The translations under genes and the position numbers were made by a program. The notes under the pieces were generated by a model that was given only the letters and a program-made list of their open reading frames with translations, had not been told where the DNA came from and did not search any database. A DNA stretch of 64,000 bases, taken from positions 248,001 through 312,000 of the forward strand of contig NZ_FOXQ01000004.1 of NCBI RefSeq assembly GCF_900115755.1. Direction: 5' to 3'. Positions 16,385-25,748 of the stretch are shown piece by piece. The DNA comes from Parafilimonas terrae (GTDB lineage: Bacteria > Bacteroidota > Bacteroidia > Chitinophagales > Chitinophagaceae). How positions within the stretch are numbered: position 1 is the stretch's first letter; the number at the start of each line of letters is the position of its first letter.

Positions 16385-19300
16385 ATGCCTTCAATAAAAA
16401 GTTCAGGCGGGAAGGCCGGTGTGGGAGTAAAAGTTGCGAAGAAAGATGCTGTAGAAAAACATTCGCTCCGGCAGCAAATTGAATATTATAAAACAGAAAG
16501 GGAGATACTGCTGGCCTTAAGCAATGATATTACAAAGGTTCGCGGAAAGGATGACCTTATCAAAGTATTTTCATCAAGGCTTAAGCAATATTTTTATTTT
16601 ACACACGCCGTTATTTCGCTTATTAATCACCAGAAAAAAACGTATTATCCTTTTCTTATAGACAGGGAATCTATGCCCATCAGGCACCGTACAGAACTGC
16701 CTTCTTTGCTTAAAATGGAATTTGTTATCACCGACCCATTCCTTACGCAGGTAAAAAGCCCAAACACGTCAGCAGCTTTCCTTTTAGACGATATTATTAA
16801 CGAACCGGGCATTCCCGGTTTTTTGAAAGTGAATTATGAATGCGGTATAAGAAAGGCGATGATTGTGGAGTTGAAAAATAAAATGGAAACCTTCGGCCAT
16901 GTATTGATGTACTCAGATAAAACGGACAGTTTTCCTGATGACTTTAAAGATGTGCTGGAAGGCATTGCGCCGCATCTGTCAAATGCCGTTACCAATATCA
17001 TTATCAACCAGGAAATGTCGCAGAAGGATAATGACAAATCATTTCTCATTGATTTTAGCCACGATATAGCTTTAACACGTACAAAAAATGAATTGAACCT
17101 GGCCATTCATCAATCCCTCAAAAAGCTGGCGCAGATAAAAACTTATTTTATACGTACGCTGGATGATAACGGTATTACGCTAAGCCCATTTATGCACGAT
17201 GAAAAAGTGTTTTACGAAAACGACCCCGGGTTTAAACATCTTTATCAAACTAAAATGAGAAAAGATGAAGGCATCACAGGCAGGGTATTAAGCGGCAATG
17301 CACCGGTACAAATTGATTTTGCTAAAGAAGTGAAACAAGGTAATACCGATTATTATATTGAGTTCTGGAAAAGCCTTGGCCCGGAAAAAGCGGGCTTTCA
17401 AAAAATGGTAGGCGTTCCGCTTAAAACCGGCACTGCCATGCTGGGCGTATTGTGGGTGATAACACAAAAGATAAACCTGGAACTGCTGGAAGGCATAAGC
17501 GCGCAAATATCTATCGCTATTTCAAACATCAGGTCAAATGAAGAAATTGCCGAAAGGGAAGCGGAAAAATCTGCTTTGCTTTCTTTAAGTGAAGAAATAG
17601 CTGCTTTGAAAAAAAAGGAAGATTTGCAGGAAGTAGTAAATAAGCAATTCAAAACTTTATTCTCTATTGAAGATTTTGGGTTCCTGCAGATAAATGAAGA
17701 CCATACTTACAGTTCATTTATGCTTGATCTTGGAAACCGTATAAAGGCAGAACCAGGCTATGATGAAATAACCTCAGAAAAGTTCCCGGTTGGCGATCCT
17801 GTTTTTGAACAAATGATGAACTCGGAAAACCCTGTTGTATTTGAAGTAGATAAACTGGCTGCGCACACCGGCATGCCTTCTTATGTTTATTTCTGGAAAA
17901 AACTTGGCGTTAAAAGAATATTAGGAACAGCATTGCGGGTGGGCGGAAAAAATATTGGCTGCGCTTTTCTGCATATTGATACAAATAAGAGCGGGAAACT
18001 AAAAATCAATTTGCTAAAAGCTGTTTGCGCCCATATATCCGTAGCTGTTTCCAATATTATTTCTACGGAGCAAATCTACAAAAAACACAAGGAGCAAACC
18101 TTTCTGCTGGAATTCAGCAATGATATTGCCCGCGTAAGAACCAAGGCAGAATTGCAGGCTGCTATTTTTAAAGTGCTGGAAAAAACCATGCACATACAAT
18201 TAGCCATGATACAGGTGATTGACGAAGATGGCTTTAACCTCAGCCCGTTTATGTATGATACCACTTTATATGATAAATCAAGATCGAAATCTTTTTTTGA
18301 TGAAATGGTAGCCAGGCGGGTTACCATTAATGAATATTATACAACTAAAGTGCTTGCCAGTGATGAAGGTGTTGTTTTGAATGTGGATGATGAAGCCGCA
18401 ACAGGCAACCCTTATGCAAGGTTATGGCAAACTACCGGGTTTAAACATACGTATGCTTTGCCGTTGCGAACGGGCAGTAAAAACCTCGGCACAATCTGGC
18501 TGCATGCCAACCACGTGAGCGAATTGATGGTAAAAGGCATTTGTGCGCAAATATCTATTGCCATTGCCAATATACAGGCCAATGAAAAATTACTGGCATA
18601 TAAAAAACAACTGGAGGTAGAAAACGATTACCTGCGGGAGCAGATAAGTACGCTCTATAATTTTTCTGATATTATTGGCAGCGGGCCTGAGATGCAAAAA
18701 GTATATCACCTTATGTCGCTTGTTGCTGAATCTAATTCCACCGTTCTGTTGTTGGGCGAAACAGGCACCGGCAAAGAGCTGATAGCCCGCGCCATTCACA
18801 ATGCATCTCCCAGGAAGGATAAACTGATGGTAAAAGTGAATTGCGCCGCATTGCCGCCTAACCTTATAGAAAGCGAATTATTCGGCCATGAAAAAGGCGC
18901 TTTTACCGGTGCTATTGAAAGACGTATTGGCAAGTTTGAGCTGGCCAATAACAGCACTTTATTCCTTGATGAAATTGGTGAAATGCCACTTGAAACCCAG
19001 GTGAAATTATTGCGCGTTTTGCAGGAACGCGAGTTGGAGCGGGTGGGCGGAAAAACTACTATTAAAGTAGATGTAAGAATAATTGCAGCTACTAACCGTA
19101 ACCTGGAAAGTGAAGTAAAATCCGGGCGCTTCAGGTCTGACCTCTTTTATCGTTTGAACGTATTTCCCATTACATTGCCTCCGCTAAGAAACCGTATAGA
19201 AGATATTGAAGCATTGGCTGTATTTTTTCTTGCCCGGTATTGTAAAAATTCAGGAAAGAATATAACATCCATATCTGCAAAATGCCTTCGTGAATTAAAA

Positions 19301-19612
19301 GGCTATGCCTGGCCCGGTAATGTGCGGGAGCTGGAACATTTAATTGAGCGGAGTATTCTTTTAACGCAGGGAAATGTGCTGAACGAAATACAATTGCCAA
19401 AGGCATTTGGTAATGAAGACAATGATTATGCGGATGCTTCAAATAAAACACTTGAAGAACTGGAGCGTAATTATATTATCGAAGTTCTTAAAAAATGCAG
19501 CGGTAAAATATCAGGCAGCGGCGGCGCTGCCGGTGCATTGGGCATTCCTTCCACAACCCTGCATTCTAAAATGAAAAAGCTGAACATTATGAAAGGAGAT
19601 TATTTTCAATAA
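16385..19612 (+). CDS. Sigma-54 interacting regulator with four GAF-like modules
   Basis: Bacterial enhancer-binding protein of 1075 residues. The first ~750 residues contain four related sensor modules spaced about 178 residues apart, each opened by a signature like FS-DIA-RTK-EL (near residues 46, 224, 401 and 577) and followed by GAF-type segments ending GVPL-TG or ALRVGG. The AAA+ domain starts near 762 (IIGSGPEM), with Walker A GETGTGKE at about 790, the sigma-54-contacting GAFTGA loop at about 837, and Walker [11 protein letters not shown] Fis-type helix-turn-helix with [17 protein letters not shown] closes the protein. Signal unknown; GAF domains commonly bind small ligands. A candidate target promoter lies 0.3 kb downstream of its stop, so it may control the hydrolase run. 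Confidence 0.92.
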   Translation: MPSIKSSGGKAGVGVKVAKKDAVEKHSLRQQIEYYKTEREILLALSNDITKVRGKDDLIKVFSSRLKQYFYFTHAVISLINHQKKTYYPFLIDRESMPIRHRTELPSLLKMEFVITDPFLTQVKSPNTSAAFLLDDIINEPGIPGFLKVNYECGIRKAMIVELKNKMETFGHVLMYSDKTDSFPDDFKDVLEGIAPHLSNAVTNIIINQEMSQKDNDKSFLIDFSHDIALTRTKNELNLAIHQSLKKLAQIKTYFIRTLDDNGITLSPFMHDEKVFYENDPGFKHLYQTKMRKDEGITGRVLSGNAPVQIDFAKEVKQGNTDYYIEFWKSLGPEKAGFQKMVGVPLKTGTAMLGVLWVITQKINLELLEGISAQISIAISNIRSNEEIAEREAEKSALLSLSEEIAALKKKEDLQEVVNKQFKTLFSIEDFGFLQINEDHTYSSFMLDLGNRIKAEPGYDEITSEKFPVGDPVFEQMMNSENPVVFEVDKLAAHTGMPSYVYFWKKLGVKRILGTALRVGGKNIGCAFLHIDTNKSGKLKINLLKAVCAHISVAVSNIISTEQIYKKHKEQTFLLEFSNDIARVRTKAELQAAIFKVLEKTMHIQLAMIQVIDEDGFNLSPFMYDTTLYDKSRSKSFFDEMVARRVTINEYYTTKVLASDEGVVLNVDDEAATGNPYARLWQTTGFKHTYALPLRTGSKNLGTIWLHANHVSELMVKGICAQISIAIANIQANEKLLAYKKQLEVENDYLREQISTLYNFSDIIGSGPEMQKVYHLMSLVAESNSTVLLLGETGTGKELIARAIHNASPRKDKLMVKVNCAALPPNLIESELFGHEKGAFTGAIERRIGKFELANNSTLFLDEIGEMPLETQVKLLRVLQERELERVGGKTTIKVDVRIIAATNRNLESEVKSGRFRSDLFYRLNVFPITLPPLRNRIEDIEALAVFFLARYCKNSGKNITSISAKCLRELKGYAWPGNVRELEHLIERSILLTQGNVLNEIQLPKAFGNEDNDYADASNKTLEELERNYIIEVLKKCSGKISGSGGAAGALGIPSTTLHSKMKKLNIMKGDYFQ

Positions 19613-19820
19613 CTCCAAATACCTGAAAAATAAAACTGTTAAGGTTAAAGTGTAAACATGCATACTTTCTTAATCGTAATATCTGTCATGCAACCTTAAA
19701 TATTGTGCTGTTATATTATTGAGTAAGATAATTAATACAGGCATCTGCTTAACTGCTGCAATTACATATAATCATACTTATAGCCTTTAATATCTGCGCA
19801 AAGAAATAAATTGTACACAC

Positions 19821-19880
19821 CAATTTACGATATACAGTGTGCTGCTTCGCCAATTGACGGAATATAGTGTAATCCTTCCC
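19821..19880 (+). promoter_or_regulatory. Tandem 30-bp repeats, candidate enhancer sites
   Basis: Two 30-base units starting CAATTTACG (19821) and CAATTGACG (19851) match at 22 of 30 positions, sharing CAATT, ACG, ATA and AGTGT. They stand about 45-105 bases upstream of a sigma-54-like site, the usual place for activator binding. They are inside an otherwise gene-free gap of 417 bases (19613-20029). Confidence 0.45.
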
Positions 19881-19923
19881 GTCTTCCTGTTTATAACATA
19901 TTGATTATTAAATAACTGTGCAA

Positions 19924-19939
19924 TGGCATGGCTATTGTT
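19924..19939 (+). promoter_or_regulatory. Candidate sigma-54 (-24/-12) promoter
   Basis: TGGCATG-N4-TTGT resembles the consensus TGGCACG-N4-TTGC, with C to T in the -24 box and C to T in the -12 box, so the GG-N10-GC spacing holds with GT at the end. It lies about 90 bases before the hydrolase start at 20030 and next to a sigma-54 activator gene. Match by eye only. Confidence 0.4.
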
Positions 19940-20029
19940 TTTCCCACTGCCGATGAATGAAAAAAATGAAGGACATGCAGGCAGAAACAGATGCTTAAAC
20001 TAAAATAATACGCACTAAAATAATGGCTC

Positions 20030-20914
20030 ATGAAATATGAATACACAAGGGCAGCATTTGGCCGCCACTCATTTATTGAAGTTGAAAAAAATGTAAAACT
20101 GCATATATCAGACCTTGGCAAGGGTGAGCCCATTGTGTTCATACATGGCCTGCCATTTAACAATACCATGTTTGAATACCAGCATCAGTTCTTTGTTAAA
20201 ACAGGCTATCGCGTTATAAGCATAAGTCTTCGCGGGTTTGGCTTTTCAGATAAGCCATATGGAAAATATAATTACAATGTGTTTGCTGATGATATAAAAA
20301 TAATACTGGAAACGCTTGAAGTGGATAACGCTATGCTGGTGGGTTTTTCAACAGGTGCCGCGGCTGCCATACGATATGCATCAAGGTATAACGGCGCTCA
20401 TATTAACAAGCTGGTTTTATGCAGCGCGGCAGTGCCTTTCCTGGCCGAAAAATATGAACCTATGTCCATTGCTTTAAACCAAAATATTGAGGAGCTCATC
20501 AGGCTGATCAATTCAGACCACCCGGCTTTTTTCAAAAAATTCGCAGGGCTTTGCGCCGGCAATAACCAGTTTGTATTATCGAATATAATCCCATGGTTCG
20601 ATAATATTTATACACAGGCCTCACCTTACGCAATAGAGCAGGGTTTGCTGTTGCTGCGCGATGCTGCGCTTTATACTGATCTTAAAGAAACAACCTTGCC
20701 TGCAGCCATTTTTCATGGAAAAAAAGATGAGGTATTCCCGTTTGATTTGGCAGAGCGCCTGTACGATCTTATTCCGCATGCATGGTTTGTTCCTTTTGAA
20801 AACAGCGGCCATGCATTATTTCTCGAAGAAATGGAAAAATTCAATTTATCACTGATGAAGTTTATGCGGCTGGGTATTGCTAAACAAGCGGCAGCCGCAT
20901 CATTATATTATTAA
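20030..20914 (+). CDS. Alpha/beta hydrolase
   Basis: Cytoplasmic alpha/beta-hydrolase-fold enzyme of 294 residues without a signal peptide. The oxyanion segment FIHGLPFNNTMF is near residue 38, the nucleophile elbow GFSTGAA near 104-110, a probable acid in HGKKDEVFPFD near 230, and the catalytic His in NSGHALFLEEM near 262. The first 20 residues precede the usual fold start. Substrate is not evident; haloperoxidase- or epoxide-hydrolase-like relatives are possible. It is the first gene of a same-strand run reaching 25681 and sits just behind the candidate sigma-54 promoter. Confidence 0.85.
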   Translation: MKYEYTRAAFGRHSFIEVEKNVKLHISDLGKGEPIVFIHGLPFNNTMFEYQHQFFVKTGYRVISISLRGFGFSDKPYGKYNYNVFADDIKIILETLEVDNAMLVGFSTGAAAAIRYASRYNGAHINKLVLCSAAVPFLAEKYEPMSIALNQNIEELIRLINSDHPAFFKKFAGLCAGNNQFVLSNIIPWFDNIYTQASPYAIEQGLLLLRDAALYTDLKETTLPAAIFHGKKDEVFPFDLAERLYDLIPHAWFVPFENSGHALFLEEMEKFNLSLMKFMRLGIAKQAAAASLYY

Positions 20915-20923
20915 TAAAAATGC

Positions 20924-21247
20924 ATGAACATGAAAAATTATAATTCCCTCAACGATGCTTTAAAAGACCTCAGGCAAAGAGGTTATACGGCAAATTTTAA
21001 AACGCAAAAGGTTTGCCTTTACTGTGGCGACCTGGATATGCGGCTCGATCCGCAGGATTTTAATGTGGATGAATCATACAGGTTTCCTGAAAATATAAAT
21101 GGGGTAAGCTGCCTGCTGCTGGCCATCACCAGTTCAGGCGGTTTAAAAGGCACTTTGTTAGACGATTATAACACCGGCCCTGCAAACATAAATGAAGCAA
21201 TGATGGAAAAATTAAACGCACATATTCAGCATGCAATAAGCGGTTAA
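20924..21247 (+). CDS. Conserved small protein of Bacteroidota, function unknown
   Basis: A 107-residue acidic protein that begins 9 bases after the hydrolase stop, so probably cotranscribed. ATG 20924 and ATG 20930 are equally possible starts. Visible features are YNSLNDALKDLRQRGYT at the N-terminus, a single Cys pair CLYCGDL near residue 30, RLDPQDFNVDESYRF, and a small beta-rich middle. I recall similar short Bacteroidota proteins carrying the label phosphoribosylpyrophosphate synthetase, but it lacks any such domain and the label should not be trusted. Confidence 0.75.
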   Translation: MNMKNYNSLNDALKDLRQRGYTANFKTQKVCLYCGDLDMRLDPQDFNVDESYRFPENINGVSCLLLAITSSGGLKGTLLDDYNTGPANINEAMMEKLNAHIQHAISG

Positions 21248-21325
21248 TAATTCAGCATAAAAAGCCAACCAAGAAAAGCACCATTTTAAAAACAGTTTTA
21301 TTTCTTATACATAAATACATTAGTT

Positions 21326-22330
21326 ATGTCACAAATTAACAAACCTGCAAAAGCAGAAAACGACCCCCGCATATTCAAAGAAGTAAGGGCATTTCTTGAA
21401 GTGCTTAATTCAGGAACAGGCAAGCCTATTGAACAGCTTAGCCCGGCAGACGCCAGGAAAGTATTGATTGATGCACAATCTTCCGTTCCGGTTAATTATG
21501 CCGGTATTGAAGAGGCTGAAAGAACAATAACACAAGACGGTGAACAGGTAAAGGTACATATTGTAAAACCTGTGGGTGTGCAACCGGCGGCGCCCGTATT
21601 CATTTTCATTCATGGGGGCGGATGGGTACTGGGCGATTATCAAACACATAAACGGCTGGTAAGAGACCTTGTGGTGAAAAGCGGCGCTGTAGCTGTTTTT
21701 CCCGACTATACACCCTCGCCGGAAGCATATTATCCTGTTGCTGTTTATCAAATTTATGCTGTGCTTAAATGGGTGGCCGAACATGGAGATGAAATAGGCG
21801 TTGATGGCAAAAACCTTGCTGTGGTGGGTAATAGCGTTGGCGGTAATATGACGGCGGCCATAGCATTAATGGCTAAGGAGAAAAATGGCCCGGCAATAAA
21901 ACTCCAGGTTATGCTTTGGCCCGTAACCGATGCCAATTTTGAAACAGGCTCTTATAAAGAATTGGGCGAAGGAAGATTTCTTACAAGAAACATGATGATA
22001 TGGTTTTGGGATAATTACCTGCCAGATAAAAAAGCCCGTAAAGACATATATGCTACCCCGCTAAATGCCGGTTTGGAACAATTAAAGGGCTTGCCGCCGG
22101 CACTTATTCAAACGGCTGAAAATGATGTGCTGCGCGATGAAGGCGAAGCTTATGCACACAAACTGAACGAAGCCGGCGTAAAAGTAACGCTTACACGGTA
22201 TGGCGGGTTGATTCACGATTATGGCTTATTAAACGCTTTGGCAGAAGTGCCTGCCGTTAAAGTGGCGCTTTTGCAGGCAGCAGCAGCCATAAAACAGGCA
22301 TTAACGCCAAACGATACTATTGTAAAATAA
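21326..22330 (+). CDS. Alpha/beta hydrolase, HSL/esterase type
   Basis: Esterase or lipase of the hormone-sensitive-lipase group, 334 residues. The hallmark HGGGW oxyanion motif is at about residues 94-98, followed by the nucleophile elbow GNSVGGN (Ser near 170), the acid in AENDVLRDEG (near 265) and His in LIHDYG (near 294). The ~80-residue N-terminal cap has the usual length. There is no signal peptide. It follows the small protein at 20924 by 78 bases on the same strand. Confidence 0.9.
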   Translation: MSQINKPAKAENDPRIFKEVRAFLEVLNSGTGKPIEQLSPADARKVLIDAQSSVPVNYAGIEEAERTITQDGEQVKVHIVKPVGVQPAAPVFIFIHGGGWVLGDYQTHKRLVRDLVVKSGAVAVFPDYTPSPEAYYPVAVYQIYAVLKWVAEHGDEIGVDGKNLAVVGNSVGGNMTAAIALMAKEKNGPAIKLQVMLWPVTDANFETGSYKELGEGRFLTRNMMIWFWDNYLPDKKARKDIYATPLNAGLEQLKGLPPALIQTAENDVLRDEGEAYAHKLNEAGVKVTLTRYGGLIHDYGLLNALAEVPAVKVALLQAAAAIKQALTPNDTIVK

Positions 22331-22519
22331 AAAATGTTTTGTGGTGAGCAACAATGCTGGTGCTATGAATATTCTTAGCCGGTGCATGACAATGCACTTC
22401 AATAAAGCAATTTGGTGTCACGCAGTCCTATCATTCAACAGCATCAGCATTTCCTTTAAAAATCATCGCATCAAAATTTAAGATATCAATCTTATCATAA
22501 AATCTAAAAAAGAACAATC

Positions 22520-23275
22520 ATGAAAATTGTAGTCATCGGCGGAACCGGCCTTATTGGTTCAAACCTTGTAAAAAAGCTTGGGCAGAGCGGTCATACTGCA
22601 ATTGCAGCTTCGCCATCTTCAGGCGTTAATACCATTACCGGCGAAGGTTTACCTGAAATATTGAAGGGTGCAGATGTTGTTGTAGATGTTTCCAATTCAC
22701 CTTCTTTTGAAGATGAGGCTGTTTGGAATTTTTTCAGAACATCTACTTCAAGGCTTTTGGAAGCAGAAGCGCATGCAGGTGTTAAACATCATGTAGCCAT
22801 GTCGATAGTTGGCGCCGACCGCCTTCCGGATAGTGGTTATCTCCGCGCAAAAGTAGCGCAGGAAGAACTCATTAGAGCATCAAGCATGCATTATAGCATA
22901 TTGCGTTCTACACAATTTTTTGAATTTGCCGGCGGCATAGCCAATGCTGCTACTGTTGGCGATGAAGTGCATATATCCCCTGCGCTATTTCAGCCTGTAG
23001 CATCTGAAGAAGTGGTGGAAGTGCTGGCAGATATTGTAACAGGCAACCCGCTTAACGGCATTGCAGAAGTGGCCGGGCCGGTGCGTATGCCCATGAGCGA
23101 ATTTATACGTTATTACCTGGATGCAACAAAAGACAGCCGGAAACTAATAGTAGATGAGCACGCTAAATATTTCGGCACCGAATTAAATGATGATTCACTG
23201 GTTTCGGATGCCAGCCCACGCCTCGGAAAAATTAAATATGAAGATTGGTTTAAGCAGCAATTAGTAAAAGCATAG
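22520..23275 (+). CDS. NAD(P)-binding protein, NmrA/atypical SDR type
   Basis: A 251-residue Rossmann-fold protein with the glycine-rich motif GGTGLIGSNL at 7-16. LKGADVVVDVSNSPSFED, VKHHVAMSIVGADRLP and LRSTQFFEF are typical of the NmrA-like or atypical SDR group, often quinone- or NADPH-sensing reductases. The Tyr-x3-Lys of classical SDRs appears as YLRAK near 111-115. Substrate unknown. It lies in the same-strand run of hydrolases and thiol enzymes, 189 bases after the esterase, which suggests a detoxification context but does not prove it. Confidence 0.85.
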   Translation: MKIVVIGGTGLIGSNLVKKLGQSGHTAIAASPSSGVNTITGEGLPEILKGADVVVDVSNSPSFEDEAVWNFFRTSTSRLLEAEAHAGVKHHVAMSIVGADRLPDSGYLRAKVAQEELIRASSMHYSILRSTQFFEFAGGIANAATVGDEVHISPALFQPVASEEVVEVLADIVTGNPLNGIAEVAGPVRMPMSEFIRYYLDATKDSRKLIVDEHAKYFGTELNDDSLVSDASPRLGKIKYEDWFKQQLVKA

Positions 23276-23319
23276 GCTCCCCGGTATTATTTAATTTTTT
23301 TCAATAACTGCCTTTCGAA

Positions 23320-23425
23320 ACGAAGATGACGGGTGTCAGTTCGTTGAGGCGGCTGTAAAGGGCATGCACTTTCCACCCGTTCGTGCATGAGACAAACCCA
23401 CGCCGGCGCGGCGTCTCCGCAAAAG
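23320..23425. other. GC-rich structured intergenic element with two hairpins
   Basis: This stretch is visibly richer in G+C than its surroundings. It holds CATGCAC/GTGCATG (23363-23369 and 23383-23389) and ACGCCG-GCG-CGGCGT (23400-23414). A minus-strand 62-residue frame covers it but resembles no protein I know. It could be a structured RNA or a dispersed repeat; I cannot tell which. Confidence 0.4.
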
Positions 23426-23492
23426 CTGGTCAGCCACACAATGAAACGAATGGCAGCATGCTGTTTTTTCTTCAAACAATAAATGTTTTCTT

Positions 23493-23681
23493 ATGAAGCT
23501 GGTTCTTTTACCTCAAAAGTCCGGGCATGGCAATATGCGTGCCTCATCAGAAACATTCCAGGAAAGCATATATCCTTATCTCCGCGAAACAAACATTACA
23601 GATGGCGGTGAGTTTCTGGACGATTTCAAACGGTTGGGTGATCAGCCAGCCGGTGAAATACTTGCAGAAGATGATGAATGA
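23493..23681 (+). CDS. Small acidic hypothetical protein, doubtful
   Basis: A 62-residue frame between the structured element and the exported hydrolase. From Met15 on it looks protein-like, with SSETFQESIYPYLRET and an acidic end, but I recognise no family and see no promoter. It may be real or a remnant. Confidence 0.3.
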   Translation: MKLVLLPQKSGHGNMRASSETFQESIYPYLRETNITDGGEFLDDFKRLGDQPAGEILAEDDE

Positions 23682-23730
23682 TCTTTTGCCGGTATGATAC
23701 ACTATTTATTAATCAACAAAAACAAATTTT

Positions 23731-24507
23731 ATGTTTACAGTTACACAACTTACAGCAGGTGCATTACTGGCAGCGGGCGTTCTTTTTGCCACGCCGCAAA
23801 ATGCAGATGCACAAACCAATATTAAAGGGGTAAAAAATATTGTATTGGTACATGGCGCCTTTGCCGATGGGTCAAGCTGGGCGAAAGTTATTCCTTTATT
23901 ACAGGCCAAAGGCCTGCATGTAATAGCCGTGCAAAACCCGCTTACTTCGTTTAAAGACGATGTGGAAGCCACCAAAAGAGCAATTGCAGAAGCAGACGGC
24001 CCGGTGCTTTTGGTTGGGCACTCTTATGGCGGCATGGTAATTTCAGAAGCAGGAAAAGACCCTAAAGTAGCCGGCCTGGTTTACGTGGCTGCGCTTGTAC
24101 CGGAAGAAGGCCAGAACGTGAACGATGTTAATGCGGCTATGGCTCCAACAGCGGTAGGCCCTGAGCTCAGGCTTAGTGCAGCAGGCTTTTTGTCTTTATC
24201 ATTAAAAGGCATCAACGAATTTTTTGCTCAGGATTTACCCGCCGGTGAAAGAAAGGTGATTTACGCAACACAGGTACCCTGGGCTGCATCTGCCACTGAA
24301 GAGAAAGTATATAACCCTGCCTGGAAGAGCAAACCTTCGTGGTATGTGGTTGCTTCAAAAGATGGTATGATTAACCCCGACCTGGAACGTTTTAAAGCAA
24401 AGCTGATAAATGCTGTTACGCTTGAACTTCCAAGCAGCCATATCCCTATGGTATCCCAGCCGGATAAGGTTGCCGCCTTCATTATAAAAGCCGCAGAACA
24501 TTTATAA
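23731..24507 (+). CDS. Exported alpha/beta hydrolase
   Basis: A 258-residue alpha/beta-hydrolase with an N-terminal export signal: hydrophobic residues 5-20 (TQLTAGALLAAGVLFA) and a likely cleavage after NADAQ. The mature protein begins VKNIVLVHGAFADGSSW (oxyanion), with the nucleophile elbow GHSYGG (Ser near 98), a catalytic acid in SKDGMINPD (near 211) and His in SSHIPM (near 235). It belongs to the esterase group with members in plants (methylesterase-like) and bacteria; substrate unknown. It probably acts in the periplasm. It is the last hydrolase of the same-strand run. Confidence 0.88.
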   Translation: MFTVTQLTAGALLAAGVLFATPQNADAQTNIKGVKNIVLVHGAFADGSSWAKVIPLLQAKGLHVIAVQNPLTSFKDDVEATKRAIAEADGPVLLVGHSYGGMVISEAGKDPKVAGLVYVAALVPEEGQNVNDVNAAMAPTAVGPELRLSAAGFLSLSLKGINEFFAQDLPAGERKVIYATQVPWAASATEEKVYNPAWKSKPSWYVVASKDGMINPDLERFKAKLINAVTLELPSSHIPMVSQPDKVAAFIIKAAEHL

Positions 24508-24546
24508 AAAACAATGAATGAAGCATGATTAAAAGCTGTGGCAATC

Positions 24547-24591
24547 GCTAACGTTGGGCACAATATACAGTCACGATTGTTCAACGTTAGC
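24547..24591. repeat. Perfect 10-bp inverted repeat with extended stem
   Basis: GCTAACGTTG (24547-24556) pairs exactly with CAACGTTAGC (24582-24591), and ACAAT/ATTGT inside extends the stem. The GTTGGGC within it resembles one attC core box, but the partner boxes do not fit. I read it as an intergenic hairpin or dispersed palindrome. It lies 40 bases after the exported hydrolase and could act as its terminator, although a T-run is lacking. Confidence 0.5.
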
Positions 24592-24641
24592 TGATTTAAT
24601 ACAGCAGAAAAAAATAAATAATAACCGATAAACAGAGTTAC

Positions 24642-25100
24642 ATGTTAGCAACAGGAACAAAGGCGCCGGAGTTCGAATTGTATTCCTCGCCATATCAAAA
24701 AATAAAACTGAGTGAATTAAAAGGCAAGAAAATTATTCTCGCATTTTATCCTGCAGACTGGAGCCCTGTATGTGGTGACCAGATGAGCCTTTACAATGAA
24801 ATGGAAAAATATTTCGACCGGCATAATGCCAGAATAGTAGGCATATCGGTTGACAGCAGGTGGTGCCACCTGGCATTTAGCCAGCATAATAATTTTCATT
24901 TTCCATTGCTCGCAGATTTTGAGCCCAAAGGCGAAGTGGCCAGCTTGTACAAAGTGTATAATAATGAAACAGGAGAATGCCAGCGGGCATTATATGTTTT
25001 GGATGAAAACGGAATAATCCGCTGGAGTTATTTATCGCCTGTTGGTATAAATCCCGGTGCTGATGGAATATTAAGTGCACTGGAACAATTAGATAATTAA
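24642..25100 (+). CDS. Peroxiredoxin (AhpC/TSA family)
   Basis: Thiol peroxidase of 152 residues reducing hydroperoxides. The thioredoxin-like fold is intact: GTKAPEFEL at the N-terminus, KIILAFYPADWSPVCGDQM with the peroxidatic Cys near 44 (the usual T before it is replaced by S-P-V), and FPLLADFEPKGEVASLYKVY. Further Cys at about 69 and 108 are candidates for resolving thiols. It starts 50 bases after the perfect inverted repeat and lies 14 bases before the DsbA-like gene, so the two are almost certainly one transcript devoted to thiol chemistry. Confidence 0.9.
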   Translation: MLATGTKAPEFELYSSPYQKIKLSELKGKKIILAFYPADWSPVCGDQMSLYNEMEKYFDRHNARIVGISVDSRWCHLAFSQHNNFHFPLLADFEPKGEVASLYKVYNNETGECQRALYVLDENGIIRWSYLSPVGINPGADGILSALEQLDN

Positions 25101-25114
25101 AAAAAAGTAAACAA

Positions 25115-25681
25115 ATGAAACAACTAATACCGGTAATAAACAGCAACGATCATATTTATGGCAATGAAAAAGCGCTGATTGAGCTGGTTGAATACGGAGA
25201 CTATCAATGCCCGTATTGCGGCCTTGCTTATCCAATTGTAAAAAATATTCAGCAGGAACTGGGTGCTGATTTAAAATTTGTGTTCAGGAATTTTCCACTT
25301 TCAAAAGTTCATCCGTTTGCTTTTGCAGCCGCTGTGGCTACAGAGGCTGCGGCCCTGCAAAATAAATTTTGGGAAATGCATGACATTATTTTTGAAAACC
25401 AGGAAAGGCTAAACATTGAAAATATCATTGTATTTGCTGAAAACATTGGGCTTGACCTTCAGCAATTCAAATATAATATCCAGCAAAAAGAACAGTCCGT
25501 TAAAGTAGAGCGTGATTTTGAAAGCGGCCTTCGAAGCGGTGTAAATAGAACACCATCTTTTTATATCAATGGCAATAAATATGAAGGTGAGTGGCGGGAA
25601 AGTGAATTGCTGCAGTATATGCAAGGCCTGTTAATAGCTGCGCCTGAAACTGCTCAATATGCAATGCTCAATAATCAATAA
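25115..25681 (+). CDS. DsbA-family thioredoxin-fold protein
   Basis: Protein of 188 residues with the active site CPYC (in YGDYQCPYCGLAYP, near residues 33-36) of DsbA/DsbG-type thiol-disulfide enzymes. The inserted helical domain (FAAAVATEAAALQNKFWEMHD) and cis-proline loop RTPSFYINGN (about 150) are typical. No signal peptide is visible, so unlike classical DsbA it seems cytoplasmic; it may partner the peroxiredoxin encoded 14 bases upstream. The C-terminus extends about 20 residues past the fold. Confidence 0.88.
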   Translation: MKQLIPVINSNDHIYGNEKALIELVEYGDYQCPYCGLAYPIVKNIQQELGADLKFVFRNFPLSKVHPFAFAAAVATEAAALQNKFWEMHDIIFENQERLNIENIIVFAENIGLDLQQFKYNIQQKEQSVKVERDFESGLRSGVNRTPSFYINGNKYEGEWRESELLQYMQGLLIAAPETAQYAMLNNQ

Positions 25682-25748
25682 TAATTTTACCGCTATTTTC
25701 AGTTTAAGCATTGCATATTTATTTTATTAGCGTTGCGCTTAGGCTTTA

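Noticed and set aside
23287-23475. A 62-residue minus-strand frame over the GC-rich segment
   Set aside because: Composition follows the hairpins; Arg/Pro/Cys-rich translation without any recognisable fold.
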